Shown here piece by piece: positions 45,135 to 60,600 of a stretch of 64,000 bases of DNA. The stretch is from Sthenelais limicola (taxonomy: Eukaryota; Annelida; Polychaeta; Phyllodocida; Sigalionidae). The DNA lies in contig OW804094.1 in the NCBI GenBank assembly GCA_942159475.1, positions 49,038,966 through 49,102,965 on the forward strand. The letters are read 5' to 3'. The translations under genes and the position numbers were made by a program. Below the pieces are notes generated by a model. That model made no database searches. It was not told the origin of the DNA and was given only the letters and a program-made list of their open reading frames with translations. Every line of letters starts with the position of its first letter. Position 1 is the first letter of the stretch.

Positions 45135-45642
45135 TCAAAATCTTATGCAAGACCTGCGCATGCCTGGACCTGGAAACTGTGGGGATGGTAATTTAGAGGA
45201 TGGTAACTGAGGGGATGGTACTTTAGGGGATGTTACCTTAGGGGATGGTAATTTAGAGGATGTTAACCGAGGGGTTGGTACTTGTGGGGATGTTAACTGA
45301 GGGGATGTTAACTGAGGGGATGATGGTACTTTAGGGGATATTAACTGAGGGGATGATGGTACTTTAGGGGATGTTATCTGAGGAGCGGATGTTAAGTGAT
45401 GGGTTGGTAATTGATGGGGAGATTTGGCGTGCCCATAGTCAAGCATGGACAGTGAGAGACTTTGTCCAACCACAGGGTCTGGGTGTAGTTCACATTGCTG
45501 CTGTGGCTTCTTGCCCAACCTGCTGAGGCAGTGGATGGCTATAGAGAGCAGAGAGAGACTGAGGGCAGTGGCTGACAGGACCAGGTTGGTACTGGAATAG
45601 CTACCTGGTGAACAAAAGGGGTTGGAGTCACCATCTTCACAT
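45135..45642 (-). CDS. exon 14: end of EGF-like module, TM helix, pentapeptide tail
   Basis: After acceptor TTTTATTTTCAG it reads CEDGDSNPFCSPGSYSS, then the hydrophobic NLVLSATALSLSLLSIAI, then HCLSRLGKKPQQQ (stop-transfer basic). The tail holds about 14 units like SPQLT, SPKVP and SSKLP, ending GPGMRRSCIRF and TGA. Confidence 0.85.
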
Positions 45643-48600
45643 CTGAAAATAAAAGTGATATAATTGAGTGGAGTATCACCTTGTTTTGCTCATCAGGAGC
45701 AGAGCTTCATTATGCGCAAGGAGGTTATGAAAGTGATGTGATTCAGGAAAATGAGCCACAAGTCGCAAAAAATGGATTTTGAGATATCATCATACATGTA
45801 TTTGAAAAAAATAGGTCAAGCTGATTCCAATGATAGTCAGCAGTAAAATCTCTTAAGTGTTTCTATATTTTATGTTTGATATTGTTAAAAATAAGTTTCC
45901 AACATCTTAATGTGGACATTTACTAGTGAAGTAGCTAAATATATTTTATAAGATGATCTTACAAATGCATAAAAATATTTAATACATTGTCTTGGAATTC
46001 GGTAGGCCTACATGTGTTTATAGATCTCTGTGCGTTAGATACACCAAAAATGAAAACATTCCTACAAAGAGATCATGTGAATCAAACCCTTTGAAGAATA
46101 TCAATTTTGCGACTTGTGACTCATTTTCCTCTAACAGATCACAACTAGTACATACCACTGACATTGAAAGTGCTGATGGATAAAATTTTATTTTGGGGGA
46201 TCATGGTTCAGCATAATCAACAAAGTAATCTAACCAAAAGTTCCTAAAAACAGCCATAAAGCTGGCATTACTTACAAACAATGAGGCCTGCCAGTTTGGG
46301 AAGATATTCCACACTTGTTAGTCCCACATATACCTGCAGCAATGAGGTAGTCACATCCCTGGGCAGAAACTGAAGAATACAAGTATGATGTATTACAAGA
46401 CAATGCGTCACAAGTCGCAAAAATATATTTTGAGATGCCATCATATTTGAAAAGATGAGACCAAGCCGATTCCAATGATAGTAAACAGCTGGATATCTAA
46501 TAAGTATTTCCATATTCTAAATTTGATACTTTTCCTTTTGAAAAAAACCATTGACTAGTAAAGTAGCTAAATATACTCTATATATGATTACCTTAGATAT
46601 GCATGGGTGTATTTAACTGTGATATAGACTGTCCTGGAATTTAGTAAATGTATTCATGCTACAGACAGCGTTAAGTTCAGATACTTTGTGAATAAATCAT
46701 TTTGAAAAATATAAATTTTGCGATTTGTGACTCATTTTCAAAAACCAAAACACTTTACCACATTCTGGGATTTCATCCGACAAACAGTCCACTCTTAGGG
46801 TTGTGTCAACAGATGCAGAAACCTTGTAACCAGAGTTGCAGGTTAGCAGGAAGCCTACCCCATGCTTAAACTCTGTCACCCTACCATTTGCGATTGAGGG
46901 TGGGGTACTACATCTTTCTGGAACTTGTGAGAGAAGGAGATTTTGTATATGCACATCTCTCTTGAGAGGTACAATAAGTGGGGTGCAATAAAAATAATTT
47001 TATGGTATGTGTACTATAAAAATGTAGTTATGTAAAAATAGCTCTGATGTTACCTCTGAACTGCAGGCCTATGCCTGTGGATTTGTTTACATGCTTCGCA
47101 GAGCCACAAGTTGTTAATTTCATAGTTCTATGTAGACTAACTATGAAATTAACAACTTAGACAAGCGTCTTTGTGTCTCCACGAAGCACGTCAACAAATT
47201 CATAGTCATTGATAGAGTCAGGGGTCCTTGGACTATCTCTAATACTTGTTTCATACTTTTTCAGTGATATCTGATGATATTTGATCATATTGTATGCACA
47301 TAGAATGGAAATCTGGAATGGAATGGAATTACTGACTAGCGAATTGATTATGTGAATTGTTTATACTGTGCAAAAAAAATGTAGAAAATGAAAGTATGAG
47401 GTTATTATTAAATGAGGTAAAGTGTAATTAAATTAATCTAAAAGAAGGAGAAAAGATCACCGAAACGTTGGTCATACATAAATAAAACAACTCAAGCAAA
47501 TATCAACTTGACATCGTCTTCCTTACAGTTTTGGTGTTTATTTCTCTAAATCGATTAATCTAAGAGAATTTGTATATTAGATCTTCATGACGAATGAGAC
47601 ATATCACTTTGTGAAAATTCAGTCAATAAAATTTGTTAAAAAAAAACTCGCTGTTGTAATACAAAATTTATTGGACTTGATTCGTCCGATTACTGGTGGC
47701 TCATTCCACTCTCTCTATGTATGGAATTATGTGTGTGTTTGTTAATCCTTCCTTTTGTTTCTTCTTTCTTTAACCAACATTTGTATACATCAAGACATGA
47801 TTATTTGTCAAGACCAAAGCTCATGGGATAAATACCATGCTATTCTGCTTGGCACTGGCAGTTATCACTGAATATTTGGAATTGTTAAAAGTCTAAACGA
47901 ACCTCTTCTAATGTCACCTTGTTAGCATGTACCATGAACATGTTTTTATACACCCTATGTATTCTATGACCTGATTGAAGTTGTGTACACATTTTGTAAA
48001 GAATATACGGGCACTTCTCATGAAACATCGTCAAGGGCCCTATTTACATTTGGAAACAAAATATCAAAGTCTAAGCGTGATATTCCTATTAATAGATAGA
48101 ATAGTTGTATAAGCACACAATTTTAGGACAGTCAGATAGACATGTCAAGATATTTAATGTTTTTGAGATTTTGTAAAAATCGCAAATATTCGCCAAGGTA
48201 TAACCATAGATATTCACTGCATTTAGGTAAAATAATATTATTTTGCCGAAAAAGTGGATCATTACAGCATTATCAAGTATAAATTATGATAGTGTACTAG
48301 CAACAAATATGAGAATCAGTAGAAATAATATTCGTATAATTGTTTAGTTTATATAGGAATGAGGAGGGTGTTTTTAGGAATACAGACATACCATTTGTAG
48401 GTTTATAGGATCAGAATTGGCAAAGATATGGCATACACAAAAAACGTAAAAATCATCAAAATTGACATTTAATTACTGGAATTGACCCTATACAATACGT
48501 ATTGGTTTGATTTTTTGGGAAGTGCAATTGGCTAAAATAATAATGTCCTTTATTCCGCCGTTCGCTGCGTGAATAGAAAACATGCCATTGCTTTAATTTT

Positions 48601-51600
48601 TGTACCATTATGAAGAAAACAAATTCCTCTTTCAGAAAATGTATACTTTTCCATACTTTTCATCCTTATTTGTGGCCCCAGTGTGCATAAAAAGTACGCA
48701 TTAATATACGCAGCGTGACGCGGAATGACGCATGACGCGGGATGACGGTCTCAGAGTAAATGAGGTTTAAATAATTTTTTTCCAACAAAAGAATAATAGC
48801 TAATATCATATTCGAAACAAATATGTCCCTTATATATATTGCTAAATCATTTATGCTCAAATACAATTTGTTCCTTATTCATAGGCTGTTGAAATGCGTT
48901 CCCGGGATGGGGCTCCTTCTACACAAAATGTACTGATCCAACTTTGTTCACCCGTAAAAATTAAATAGATTAGATATTCGTTCTTATTTCCTTATTTTTC
49001 CACATCAGAATAGGTACAGATTTATATTAGTATTTATTTATAGCCATACTATAACTCACATTTCTCAGCTAGTACCAGGAATAAAACGTGATGCGTAATG
49101 ACGCACCCCCTTCACCAAATAATAAAATTCCATAACTACTAGAGTTCTCATTACATTCTGATCATATTTGCTGATGGTGACCACCTATGATCACTCTTTA
49201 CATACCCAAAAAGACACATTTCTTAGATAATATATTTTTGACAAACAAACAGTATCATTTGTTATTAATTATTGAAGAAGTCTCCAGATTTCCCTGCATT
49301 TCGTGTCAAATAAAGCTAATTCATCTCTGTTTTTGCCTTCATTCCATGCCCACATGTATCTAGCATCAAGTAAAACTGAATTCAGATGGATTCCAAGCTA
49401 TTTCCTTTTCTTAATGACTCATTATCATGAAATACCAGTCTAGGACCTCCGTCGACGTTTCATGAGAAGTGCCCATACCAGCTGTTCAAAAAATAGAATG
49501 AAAAAGATATTCACTAATTACTTACTGCATGCAGGCCTGGGGTCAGTCTGACAGATTATGGTACACATGCTGCTGAGCGAGTTGTTGCACACATAGTCAG
49601 GGTCACACGTCACTCTGTAGGTCACCCCACTAGTGAAGTCTGTCACTTCCCCATAGTCAATTCTGGGCTCCTCCATACATCCCAGGATACCTACAGTCGA
49701 ATGGACACAACTTTAGTAACACCATAGTTCCTTCTCTGACTTATAGAAGTGGTGGACTTGGTACTGCTTTAACAATAGATTGCTGTCCAGTAAAATAAGC
49801 TTACCACAGATTGGTAGATCTTGCTCATCACACTGCACCTGCTGCTCCTGCTGTGTGTTACCAGAAGATATATGGCCATCATTACATCTCAGGGTAAAGC
49901 CTTCACCAACCTCAAAGTCTCTCACCACACCATTCCTGATCTTTGGCTCTCTCACACAGAGTTCTGGCACTGGGAATTTGACATATAACAAAGCTATATA
50001 ATGCATTCAGGCAGATTCTAAACTATCATACAACATAATATATATTGGTTACTTGACCAATATGGCATTCTGAAACGGAATTCACCTTGCTTGCATATGG
50101 TAGGCATGATTGTGATGTCCAAATTTCACCTTGCTTTCAGAATGCCATGTTGGTCAATTGACCAAAATATCAAAATATATCTGGAGCTCTCTGCAGGCTG
50201 TAACTATATATAAATGATGACAGTGAAGAAGGGATGGCCTTGTCCACCAAATAAATGGTAGTTTATTTCACCATAAACATATACATAATCAATACAATTA
50301 AAAAAAATAATTTCAAGGGACGTGCAGTCAGGTTGGAAGTGGGAGAGCAAGTGAGGGGAAGGATTATTATTGTTGTGGGCATGGAAGGGACTGACATTAT
50401 GACGTCGCACCGTTGCCTGGGTGTGCGATGAGGGGGCGTGGCCAAATGGGCGTTGCCTGGCGCTGACTCCAATATACTCGGTGATCCTTTCACCTACACA
50501 AATGTGATTATTTATAAGTACATTAACTGTGTTAGCATGTGTCTACCCACAGGGAGCTGAATGACAATTGGCTAGACACTGTCATTGGGCCTCCCTTTTA
50601 AGGAGTCCCTGGTGGCCTAATTGGCTAGGCTCTCAGCATTCAGAACTGGTGTTGTGCCTGATTTCGGGGACATGGGTTCTAATCATGGACCCGGTGGAGT
50701 TCTCAAAACACAAAGTCTTACAAATAATTATACATTATAAGTTGGTTTAAACATTTTCAAGAAGGATCAACTAATGATCCGAAACATTGGAATAAAAACA
50801 TACATGACCTTACCATCAAAAAAAACTTAGATACCAAATTGCTGGTCATTCAACTATAAGTAATTGGTTTTTAGATGAAACTTGAAACCAACCACATTTG
50901 GGTATTTCATGGAAGAGGCAGTTGACTTGGTGCACTTGAGTGAATGTAATGTTGGAGACATAGGTAGGGTAACAGGTCAGCTTGTAACCTCCATGTCTCT
51001 GGTACAGGCTCACAGCACCATTACTCATAGCACGCAGGATACTGATTTCTGGGCACAGGATCGGCTCTGTAAAACAATACCTTTGTATCAGTTTGGTCAG
51101 AAAATCGTGGAATTGTTCAAACATTGGCGATTTTAGTGCACTCTTTAAAAAGTTCATCTATTGGACTTGTCCATAAGAATAGCAGTATTCTGAAAGGTTT
51201 TTCGATATTCGGGACTGGCAAAAGAATCTAATAAGTGAAAAACAAATGCAGGAAGATATGAGCTATTCAGAATGACATAGAATGATGTTCTAAAATGCAT
51301 TTGAAAAAAATTCGAAATTTCATGTGAAATGAGGCCGTTTGTAAATTTGTTTTCAGTTTGGCCCATATTTATCTACCTTACCAATAATTGTCCAACCAGA
51401 GATATTGCAAACCGTTTTTTCAAACATAGAAACATCAAATTTAAAATCTAGAAATTCTTGTTAGATGTTCTAATGTTTACTATCATCGGAATCAGCTTTA
51501 TCTCATATTTAAAATATGATTATTTCTCAAAATCCATTTTCTTGGGAATTGTGACTTATTTTCCTATGTCACATCACATATGAATGTAGTTACTAACCAC

Positions 51601-54600
51601 AGCTAGGGGTGATTGTGTTGCACTCAAAGGGACCAGATGGAGAGGAATAGAAGCCTTGAGAACAATCGGCTTCATAGAAAGATGTGTTTATCCTTACAAT
51701 GTCTCCATTCAGCAAGATCGGAAGAGAGCAGACTGAAATTAAAGCAATTTGTAACATTGAAATAACAAAAATGGTGAACAATATCAGATTGAAGTAAAAC
51801 TATTCACGATTTTATTTTTTGGTTATTCATATATAACTTGAGTTAACACAAATCTACCACTAATTGGTTGTCACCTTTGACCTTCTCATAGAACAAGTAC
51901 AGACTGTCACTTTGATGTGCGGGATAGTAGGGGGTGTGCTCTGTTACATCCTATCTCGATATAGCCAGAATAAATAGACTTGCACAGTACTGGGTAGTTA
52001 ATGATAATTAGCGATTCTGGAAGTATGATAATATTAAATGGGTGATAATTAATAATTGATATAAACATAATGAGGTTATGCAAGGTTAGTAATGTCTCAT
52101 AGCACTACCACAAGTTGGAGCCGGTGTTCCTGGGGTACAGTCAGTGTACTTGAAGAGAAGTTTGTGTTCATCACCATCATCTATCATAAAGCCTTGATGG
52201 CAAACAGTCAGGTATTCAGTACTGCCACTTATGGCCACAGTCTGTCCATAGTCCACAGATGGTACATCCTCACATACTGGGTCTAAAACAAATTAGCAGG
52301 CATGTTGTGCCTAAAGTAGGGATATTTTCTTTTAACAGTTTTCTTTTTAACAAATTTAATTTCGTAGATAATGCACTTTCTGTGATACGTTTCAATCATA
52401 CGAACATAAATCTTAGAAATATGGACAATATATTATAGACATGCTGTTGTTCAGTACATTGGATTTCATTGGAAAAATATATAGAAGGTTTAACATTTAC
52501 TTTAGACAATTTACTTTAGTCAATTTACATTAGACAATACTAATTGATACAAGGTGACACTATAAACAGGATTAAGCAGGACATAATCAAATGGGCACGG
52601 ATAAGCGCTAGGTCCACCCATGTTACAAAGATATGGTAGTTACCTGCTTGTAAAAATAAGAGAAGAAAAAAAATTAAACAGACAGGATAATAATTTCATT
52701 AATTAATGTACAATGTTTTTGAGGAGCCTGTTCATGAGTACCAAATGTGTGATCAACGTCTCATTAGTATATTTGCATTCCACTACCGGGAAATCTACAT
52801 CTGTAATGTGAACTAGTCCTATAGCGGCAGGACTTTTGTATGACTTCACGCCACAGGCTTGAACGCTAACAAAATAACAAAGATTTACCGACGATCGTTT
52901 ATACTGATTCCTTTTGTAAAAATCCACACAAAATCATTAATTTAATGATCAATGACAACATTTGCAGAAATGAAAAACTTGTTTCCGGCGGTGATAGAAC
53001 ACTCAACCTTTGGCTTTGTGTTGAATCCCTACTTGACCAAACTCGTTCTTCCTTCTTGTCGCACTCCAAACCTCGTACCATAAGTGGTTATTCTGGAAAC
53101 CTGGCTTTAAAAAATGACTGCGGTCTAGTCTATTTGGAAAAATAAAATCATTTTGGAATATCCTACCTCTGAGTATCAACATAATTTAAGACCAAAAAAT
53201 AATCAAAGAGGCAGTAAAAAAGATTTGTTTTACATCTTTTGAGACTAGTAACTCTATTTGGAATATCCCTAATCCAGTTGATTTGATATAGGTCATTTTC
53301 GTTCTATCTCCTCCAGAGTTGTTGGCCAATACCGTTGAATTAGTCCTCTTTTGTGTATGCCTATGTTGCATTGGACAGTGACAATTTTGCATATCAAACT
53401 TAGTAACACAGCCCCTGGTCATGGTTTTTATCGCTCCATCATTATTATTTCTATTACTATGGTAACTATTTTCGTCTACTTATTATTAAGCACATCACAA
53501 ATATTCATTGATTCAATGGTTTTCATTTAATTAATTACACCTGCGATACCTACCACAAGCGAGTGCTTCATTAGTGCCACAGATCTGCGGTCCTGGATGA
53601 CTTGGCTGCCAGCCATACTCACATGTGTAGTCGAATGTTCTGGTAGCTTGGTCTATGTAATCCCCTGACTTATGCTCTATTGCTGGCATTGTGCACGCTG
53701 TAAAAATGAGTTACAAGTCACCAAAAATGAATTCTGAGATCTCATTATGTGAAAAGATGAGATCAAGCCGATTTCAATTATATCAAACAGTAAGCCATCT
53801 AATAAGTACTTCTATATTAGTTTGATATTCTTATTTGTGAGAAAAGATTTGCAATAACTGGCCAATAAAAATATTTAAAAAAAACAAACAAAAAAACTCT
53901 GGATGGACAGTTACTAGTAGGCCTAAAGGAGGTAAATATACCGCATAGGATGAGCTTAGAAATGCAAGAATGTATTTAATACACAGTCTTGATATTTGTA
54001 TTCATACTACTTGGAGCATTAAATACAAAAAAGAATGTGAACATTCTAGTGGATAAAATACTTTGAAAAATATATATATTTTGCAACTTGTGACATCACA
54101 GATGCATCCTTACTGTCAAAAACGCATGATATGTTGCCGTAGTCTAAACTGAAGCCCAAACTGTTGCCATCGGCCTCATGGCTAGTGAATGTAATGATGA
54201 CTGGTTCAATAAGGGTACGCTGCACATAGGCCTGATGACTGACGTCAAAGTCTACCTGACTTAGAAAGAGAGAGAATGATCACAGGAAAATAAATAGGTT
54301 ATCACCCGGGGAACAGTGTAGAGGAAGTGGTATAATATCATAGGATATAATGAGGGTGGTTATGGTTTTTTTCGACCAGGAACTTCACTTGAAGCCTGTG
54401 GATTCTCATGACATCCCTGGTCAAAAAGACTTGCAGGCATTGTATACGGTAAGTAAGCTACCAACCGAGTTGCATCCTATTTTCCTACCACGATCCCATA
54501 TTTTGAAATAAAATGCATTAACAAACTTATTGTTTTACCGTGCTCCGCTCCAATGACCTGCCATATTTATTTTTGATACCAAAGTGTTAGAAAAGCTTAT

Positions 54601-57600
54601 ATAGTTGATTGGCTAATGAACGACAGCACAGACTGTGTACGACGTCACGAATGGGCATGACGTCATGAGGGAGCATAGGCTTAAAAAAACGTCATATTAA
54701 AAAATTTGAGATTTGCGAGGTCTGTGCCATGTGATGAGAAATGGGAATTACCATAAAGTGTTGTCTTTTATTTATATGCCTCATATAATAAGGAATGAGT
54801 ATAATCGTCAGTATCAATTAGTACCTGCCTGGGCTATAACCAACCTAAGCAGAAACTAAAAGGATTAATATCATCCATTTAGGGCCGTCTGTTATTGACT
54901 GCTTAGGTTGGTACTGTGAGAAAGTCCCCTGAGGCCATTCAGTGAATTTTATAAAGCTGGCACCACACTAGCCGCAATAAGCCTTGCAATAGGCTTTGCA
55001 AAGACCTTTGCGATTGGCCCAGTTTTTGCAGAGCCTATCCCAAACATCGCCACACCTTTGCAATAGACCTTTGCAATTAATTGCAAAGGCATGGTGAATT
55101 CTGCGATGCCATGCTTATCGCCAACAAATATTAAACATGTCTAATAGTTCTGTGATAGGTGATGACACATTTCTTATTATTGAGACACATCACAAAGGGG
55201 CCCACATGTCTGCGATACACTGCACTCCTAGATCAAATTGTGTTATTATTATTGCAGATGCCTATTGCAAAGCCCATTGCGAGGCTTATCACACCTTTAA
55301 TGAGCAGATAACAAATATGTGTACAGAAACACTTTGGCTTCCCTGATATTCATCACCTGTACACTTTTATTGTGACATAAATTGTGAAATAAACATTTTA
55401 AAGCTGCACTTTCAGTTATCATCGGTCAAAAGCTAAACATGTTCTACCTTTTGTTTAATTTTTTTTCCAACCTATCTAAAAGTCATTGGAACAACATTGG
55501 AGCATTCTGTTTTTTTGTTTTTGTTACAGTGTTTCTAAAATGTCCTCATTTGTATCTGGAGGACCCACCGAATCATTTCTTATGACGACTTCACCTATTA
55601 TCACTCACCGACGGCAGTTTTCTCTTGGTGATTAGTTTTCAAATTCTTTTATAAACATGTATGCAACAGCAGAACATTGATAAATCCAGCCATTTAAATC
55701 ATAAAATGAGTGAATTTTGTAAGATTTGTTTTGTCATAACAGCTGAGATTGCACCTTTAAATAATGAACAAACATACACAAATCAAATATGTGATGTGTT
55801 ACAGCAAAATGATTCGCAAAAATTGGATTTTAAGATCTCATCATATTTGAAAAGATGAGACCAAGCCGATTATAATGATAGTAAACATTAGGAAAGCTAA
55901 CAATTATTTCTATATTTTAAGTTTGATAGTTTTATTTTTGAAAAAAGTTTTAAATGTTTCTGGATGGACTATCACTAGTAAAGTTTACTCTATAGGATGA
56001 CCATGGAAATGCAAGGATATATCTATTACATAGTCTTGAAATTTGATAAATACAATTATACTACTTTAACTAGTACATACTCCATGAGTGAGAATATTTT
56101 CTTGTGAATAAAACACATTGAAAAATATCAATTTTGCGACTTGTGACTTATTTTCCTGTAACACATCACATATATGATATATACAATCAGTGAACTCACT
56201 TGAGTGTCATCGAACCCAATCTGTCTCCTATTGCAACCATGTCGGGATGTGCATGCAAGTCAAAGTCTTCTAGGATGATACTAATAGTACACTGAGCATT
56301 GGGGACATCAATGACCCATATGCAGGGAGCTGTGTACTCATAGCCAGCTGGGTAGTTGGGTGAGGTGATGGTTCCTGTAGGTTCAGATACCATCTGGATG
56401 GGCCAACAGCCACTTGTCAGCAGACCACCGCCTGCTTTGTGGTAACAACACATTGTGATGTGTTATAAAAAATGAATCACAAGTCGCAAAAAATGGATGT
56501 CAGCATATTTGAAAAGATACGATCAAGCCGTTTCCAATGATGGTAAACAGTAGTCTTATAAGTACTTCTAAATTTCAAGTTTGATATTTTTTATTTTTGA
56601 AAAGTTTGCAATTTGAAAAGTTTGCAATATTTCTGGGTGGACATTTACTACTAAAGTAGCTAAATAATATACTTGATAAGATAAGAGAAATGCATGAAAA
56701 CATACACTGTCTAGAAATTTGATAATGTATTTATACGACTCGGATCATTAGATACCCCTATTTGATTTTCTATTTCATGCCTCATTGGAAGCATATCACT
56801 TTAAATTAGTCCTTAGATCCTTGAGTGCAAATCATAAGTAAATATAATAATTGTGAAATGTGGTCAAGTCACATTCCTTTTGTTTTGAAACCAAGTTCTG
56901 TCAAATACTCGTTAATATTATCCACATAGCATAATAGAAGCAGGTGACAGCTTCTCCAACTGCTTCACATCTTTTCTTATCAATATCATTGTTTTTTTAT
57001 TTAATTTTAGTCCATAATTCATCTAAAGTAGATGTGGATTAGGGCGTTGAGGGGCGCATATGGTAAGGAAACTTCCTGTGCGAACCTCAAACAACTATCA
57101 AACATCCCCTCAATTAAAGAAAGATCTGAAATTTCTTGTCTGAAACTCATATTTGCCAGAGTTGGCCAATACCAGCCTCTGGAAAATAGGGGACGGGATC
57201 TTAGGAATAGAAAATTGAGGATCATCAAAGTGAGAAGACTTGGGAGGGAAAGGACAAGAGGTAGTATTTTCTATAAGGGAAACTTACTATGGAACAGATT
57301 GCCCGACTACATACGTATTATTGATGACATAAAAGACCTTTGTCAAGGCAGAAAAAATTGTTGTATAGGATGAATGTCAATCAATGATATATCCATGTAT
57401 TTGAATCTAGCTCACGAAAGCAAGGATTATGGGGGTATTATCCGCAACTTTCTTTGTCAGCTATTTTTCTTTTAAAACAGATATTTCTTATATGTATGTA
57501 TTTCAATGGATGGAGACTAGGAAAGGTAGTCTATGAATTTAGACGTGATCTTGATGTTTTGATATCGTGTCTGTAATGTTGGATGAGCTGTCTCCCAGTA

Positions 57601-60600
57601 TATTTGTATGTTGTATTTTGTTTGTAAACTGTAGTCTGATACCATGCTTGGATGTTTTGATATAGTAGTGATGTCGGTAGAGAATATGTTCTATCTTGAT
57701 GGAGAAAAAGGTATAGAATAACCCTGTCAAGATACCAAATTGGATTTGTAGTTGTATGTACAGACATGAGCAAGTTGGGCGAGACTTTATTTCTGATACC
57801 ATTCGACTTGGAAACTGTATAGCAAAGTCAACATTTTGTGGGAAAGGATGAGGCAAGATATGTTTGCGTTTGAGGGTATAGGGTTTTTGACATGTTTTTA
57901 TTACATCTGCATTGCTTAAGATGACCACTACCGTGAGTGAGGTCTTTGGATGGACTTATGTTTCAATCTCTAATTTCGTGTCTAGATGTTTTTGTAACAA
58001 GCTCAAACCACATTTGTATGAAACAGGCAACACTTGAAAATATCCATGGTGGAAATAGTATATTTACATATGAACTTTTAAAATGTCTTGGCCGTAATTG
58101 GAATTTTAAAAAAAGAAAATATGTATGATTGGTTATTTGGACTGCAATACATTTTCTCTCCAATTCATAAGTACACATAATTTATACCAAATGGCACGAT
58201 GTGGGTTTATAGCTCCGATGTAGGTTTATAGTTCCGTTCTTCAGCAGCGTTCTGTTCTTCAGCTCATCGAGACCCAATTATAAACGATACAGAGTGCCAT
58301 TACATACTGATTTGTAGATTTATTTGTTAAGCGTAACCGGACATGAGTGTGATTACTAAAAGCTGAAGGCACCCCTGACGGCACAATATATATTATGATA
58401 ACTGATCAGGTATCTAATATCGTTCTAAGGACTTACGTGAAGGGTTGCAGTTTGAGACTGTATAGTTGATACTAAATCCAGACACACTAGTACCACTGTC
58501 TGAGGTGAAGACAATTCTGGCTGGCTCATAGACAGTCAGAGTAGGAGGAACAGTTGATCCACTGTAACTAAAATATATACATGTATATGTGATGTGTTAC
58601 AGAAAGATGAGTCACAAGTCGCAAAATTGGGGTTACTTAATGGTCTCTATACTCATACCAAATGTCGAAACATGTATTAAACATATCCATGCATTTCTAA
58701 GGTCATCGGATAGAGTAGATTTAGCTACTTTACTAGTAAATATCCGCCCAGAAACATTGCAAACTTTTTATTCCAAAAATAAAAATATCAAACTAAAATA
58801 TAGAATTACTTATTAAATGTCCTAATTAACGTGTACTATCATTGGAATATGTTTGTTCTCGTCAATATCCATTTGTTATACATGCTTCAATAACACAAGC
58901 CTACTTCTTTCCCATCATTCATTTGGTTTTACAGATCATTTATAGAAGCTTTGCTTCCAATTTCGATAAAAATGTTTGTATGTCAGTTTTAGCAGAATGC
59001 ATCCCAGCAGGCACTGTAATAGATATGTGCAGTGAGACATGCAAACCCCCTATTCTGAGAACCAGACCCTTCCCTCTGAGGTTTCAAAGTAAACTTTGTA
59101 GCGATATCGGAAACAGGGGACCCGGTTTCCTATGAGAAAGATTGAATATCTAGATCATCATGTCTTGGTTCTCGCTACCTTCATAACACTACTTGGATCT
59201 CCCCCGCTCCCATTCAAGCAGTATGTGACTAAACTTTTATCATGAGGTAATAATCACTGTGACAACAATCAAGAAAACTGCTTTACCTCATCCAATATGG
59301 CGAATGTAACGAATGTAATTAAACGGGGACATTATTTGAATGAGTGTTTATTATTCAGTATTAAGTCAGTATTTATTATTCTGACATACATGAAAATAGT
59401 CATCAGAGATCATAATCAATATTAGATTATAAAGATTACGCCATTAATTTCATTATGACATCAGTTTTTGGTTAAAATATGTTAACAAATATGATAGTGA
59501 TGAGGTAATGCCAAGGTGTAGATGACTGTAAAGCGACTGGATGATTTCTGTACACACAAACAGGTTATGGCCATTTCCTCACCTTTTACTTTCACATAGC
59601 TCTAAGTTGTGGTTATTACCGTTTTCCTTGGTACTGTAGGCCTATGCCTCCCCTCCACTAACATAATAGTCAATATGAATGAAAAAGGTGTTGAAACCAA
59701 GCAAACATTCATGAACTGATGAATACCACTTAACCGCATGGTCTATAAGTAGGTGTCAGCACAGTCATATACTTACTATTGAAGATTGCTAAACTGATCG
59801 CTAATGAACAAGGCATCCCATCCATTCTCTAAGTCAAAGGAATTAAAAGTGAAGGTAACCTCGCAGTAGTCATCTCCTGGTATGTCCACTACCCAGATAC
59901 AATGGGCAAAGCGAATATAGGTGTTTTCTCCAGGTTCATTGGGACTATTTATAGTACCGTTTATACCTTCTAACACCAGAGGTAGGGGGCACTGAGCTCC
60001 AACATACAGCACACCTGAAAGATGCCAAACTTATAAATGATAATGGATTTTGTAGCAACAATTATTTTGTGAATTTCGCCCAAGTATTGACAAGTGGACA
60101 GCAGTTGAGCTTTTGGCAAATCATTAATGAAAATGGACTGTTTGCAGGCTCTTTGAAATAATTAAAATATTTGTATATGTCCCACTGATATTGACATAGT
60201 GTTGGATCAGTACCAATTAGGATGTGATACAGGAAAATCAGTCGCAAGTCGCAAAACTGGATTTCGAGACATAATCCTATTTGGAAAGATGAGATAAAGC
60301 TGATTCTAATGATGGTAAACATAAAGACATCTAATAAGTATTTCTGTATTGTACGTTTGATATTCTTACTTTTGCAAATGAAGTTTGCAGTATTTTTGGG
60401 TGGACAATTACTAGTAAAGTAGCTATATATATACGTTATTCGATGACCTTTGATATGCATAATATTATAGTTATTGCACTGTCTTGGAATGCTGTACATG
60501 TATTTATGCTACTAACAGCGCCAAACACCCCAAACAAATCCGGGAATATTCAACAAAGAGATCTTGTGAATAAATCACTTAAAAAAAGATATCAATTGTG

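Noticed and set aside
57531..57928. Minus-strand frames of 80 and 129 codons in intron 3
   Set aside because: No domain, no splice support in the receptor model, and AT-rich low-complexity composition.
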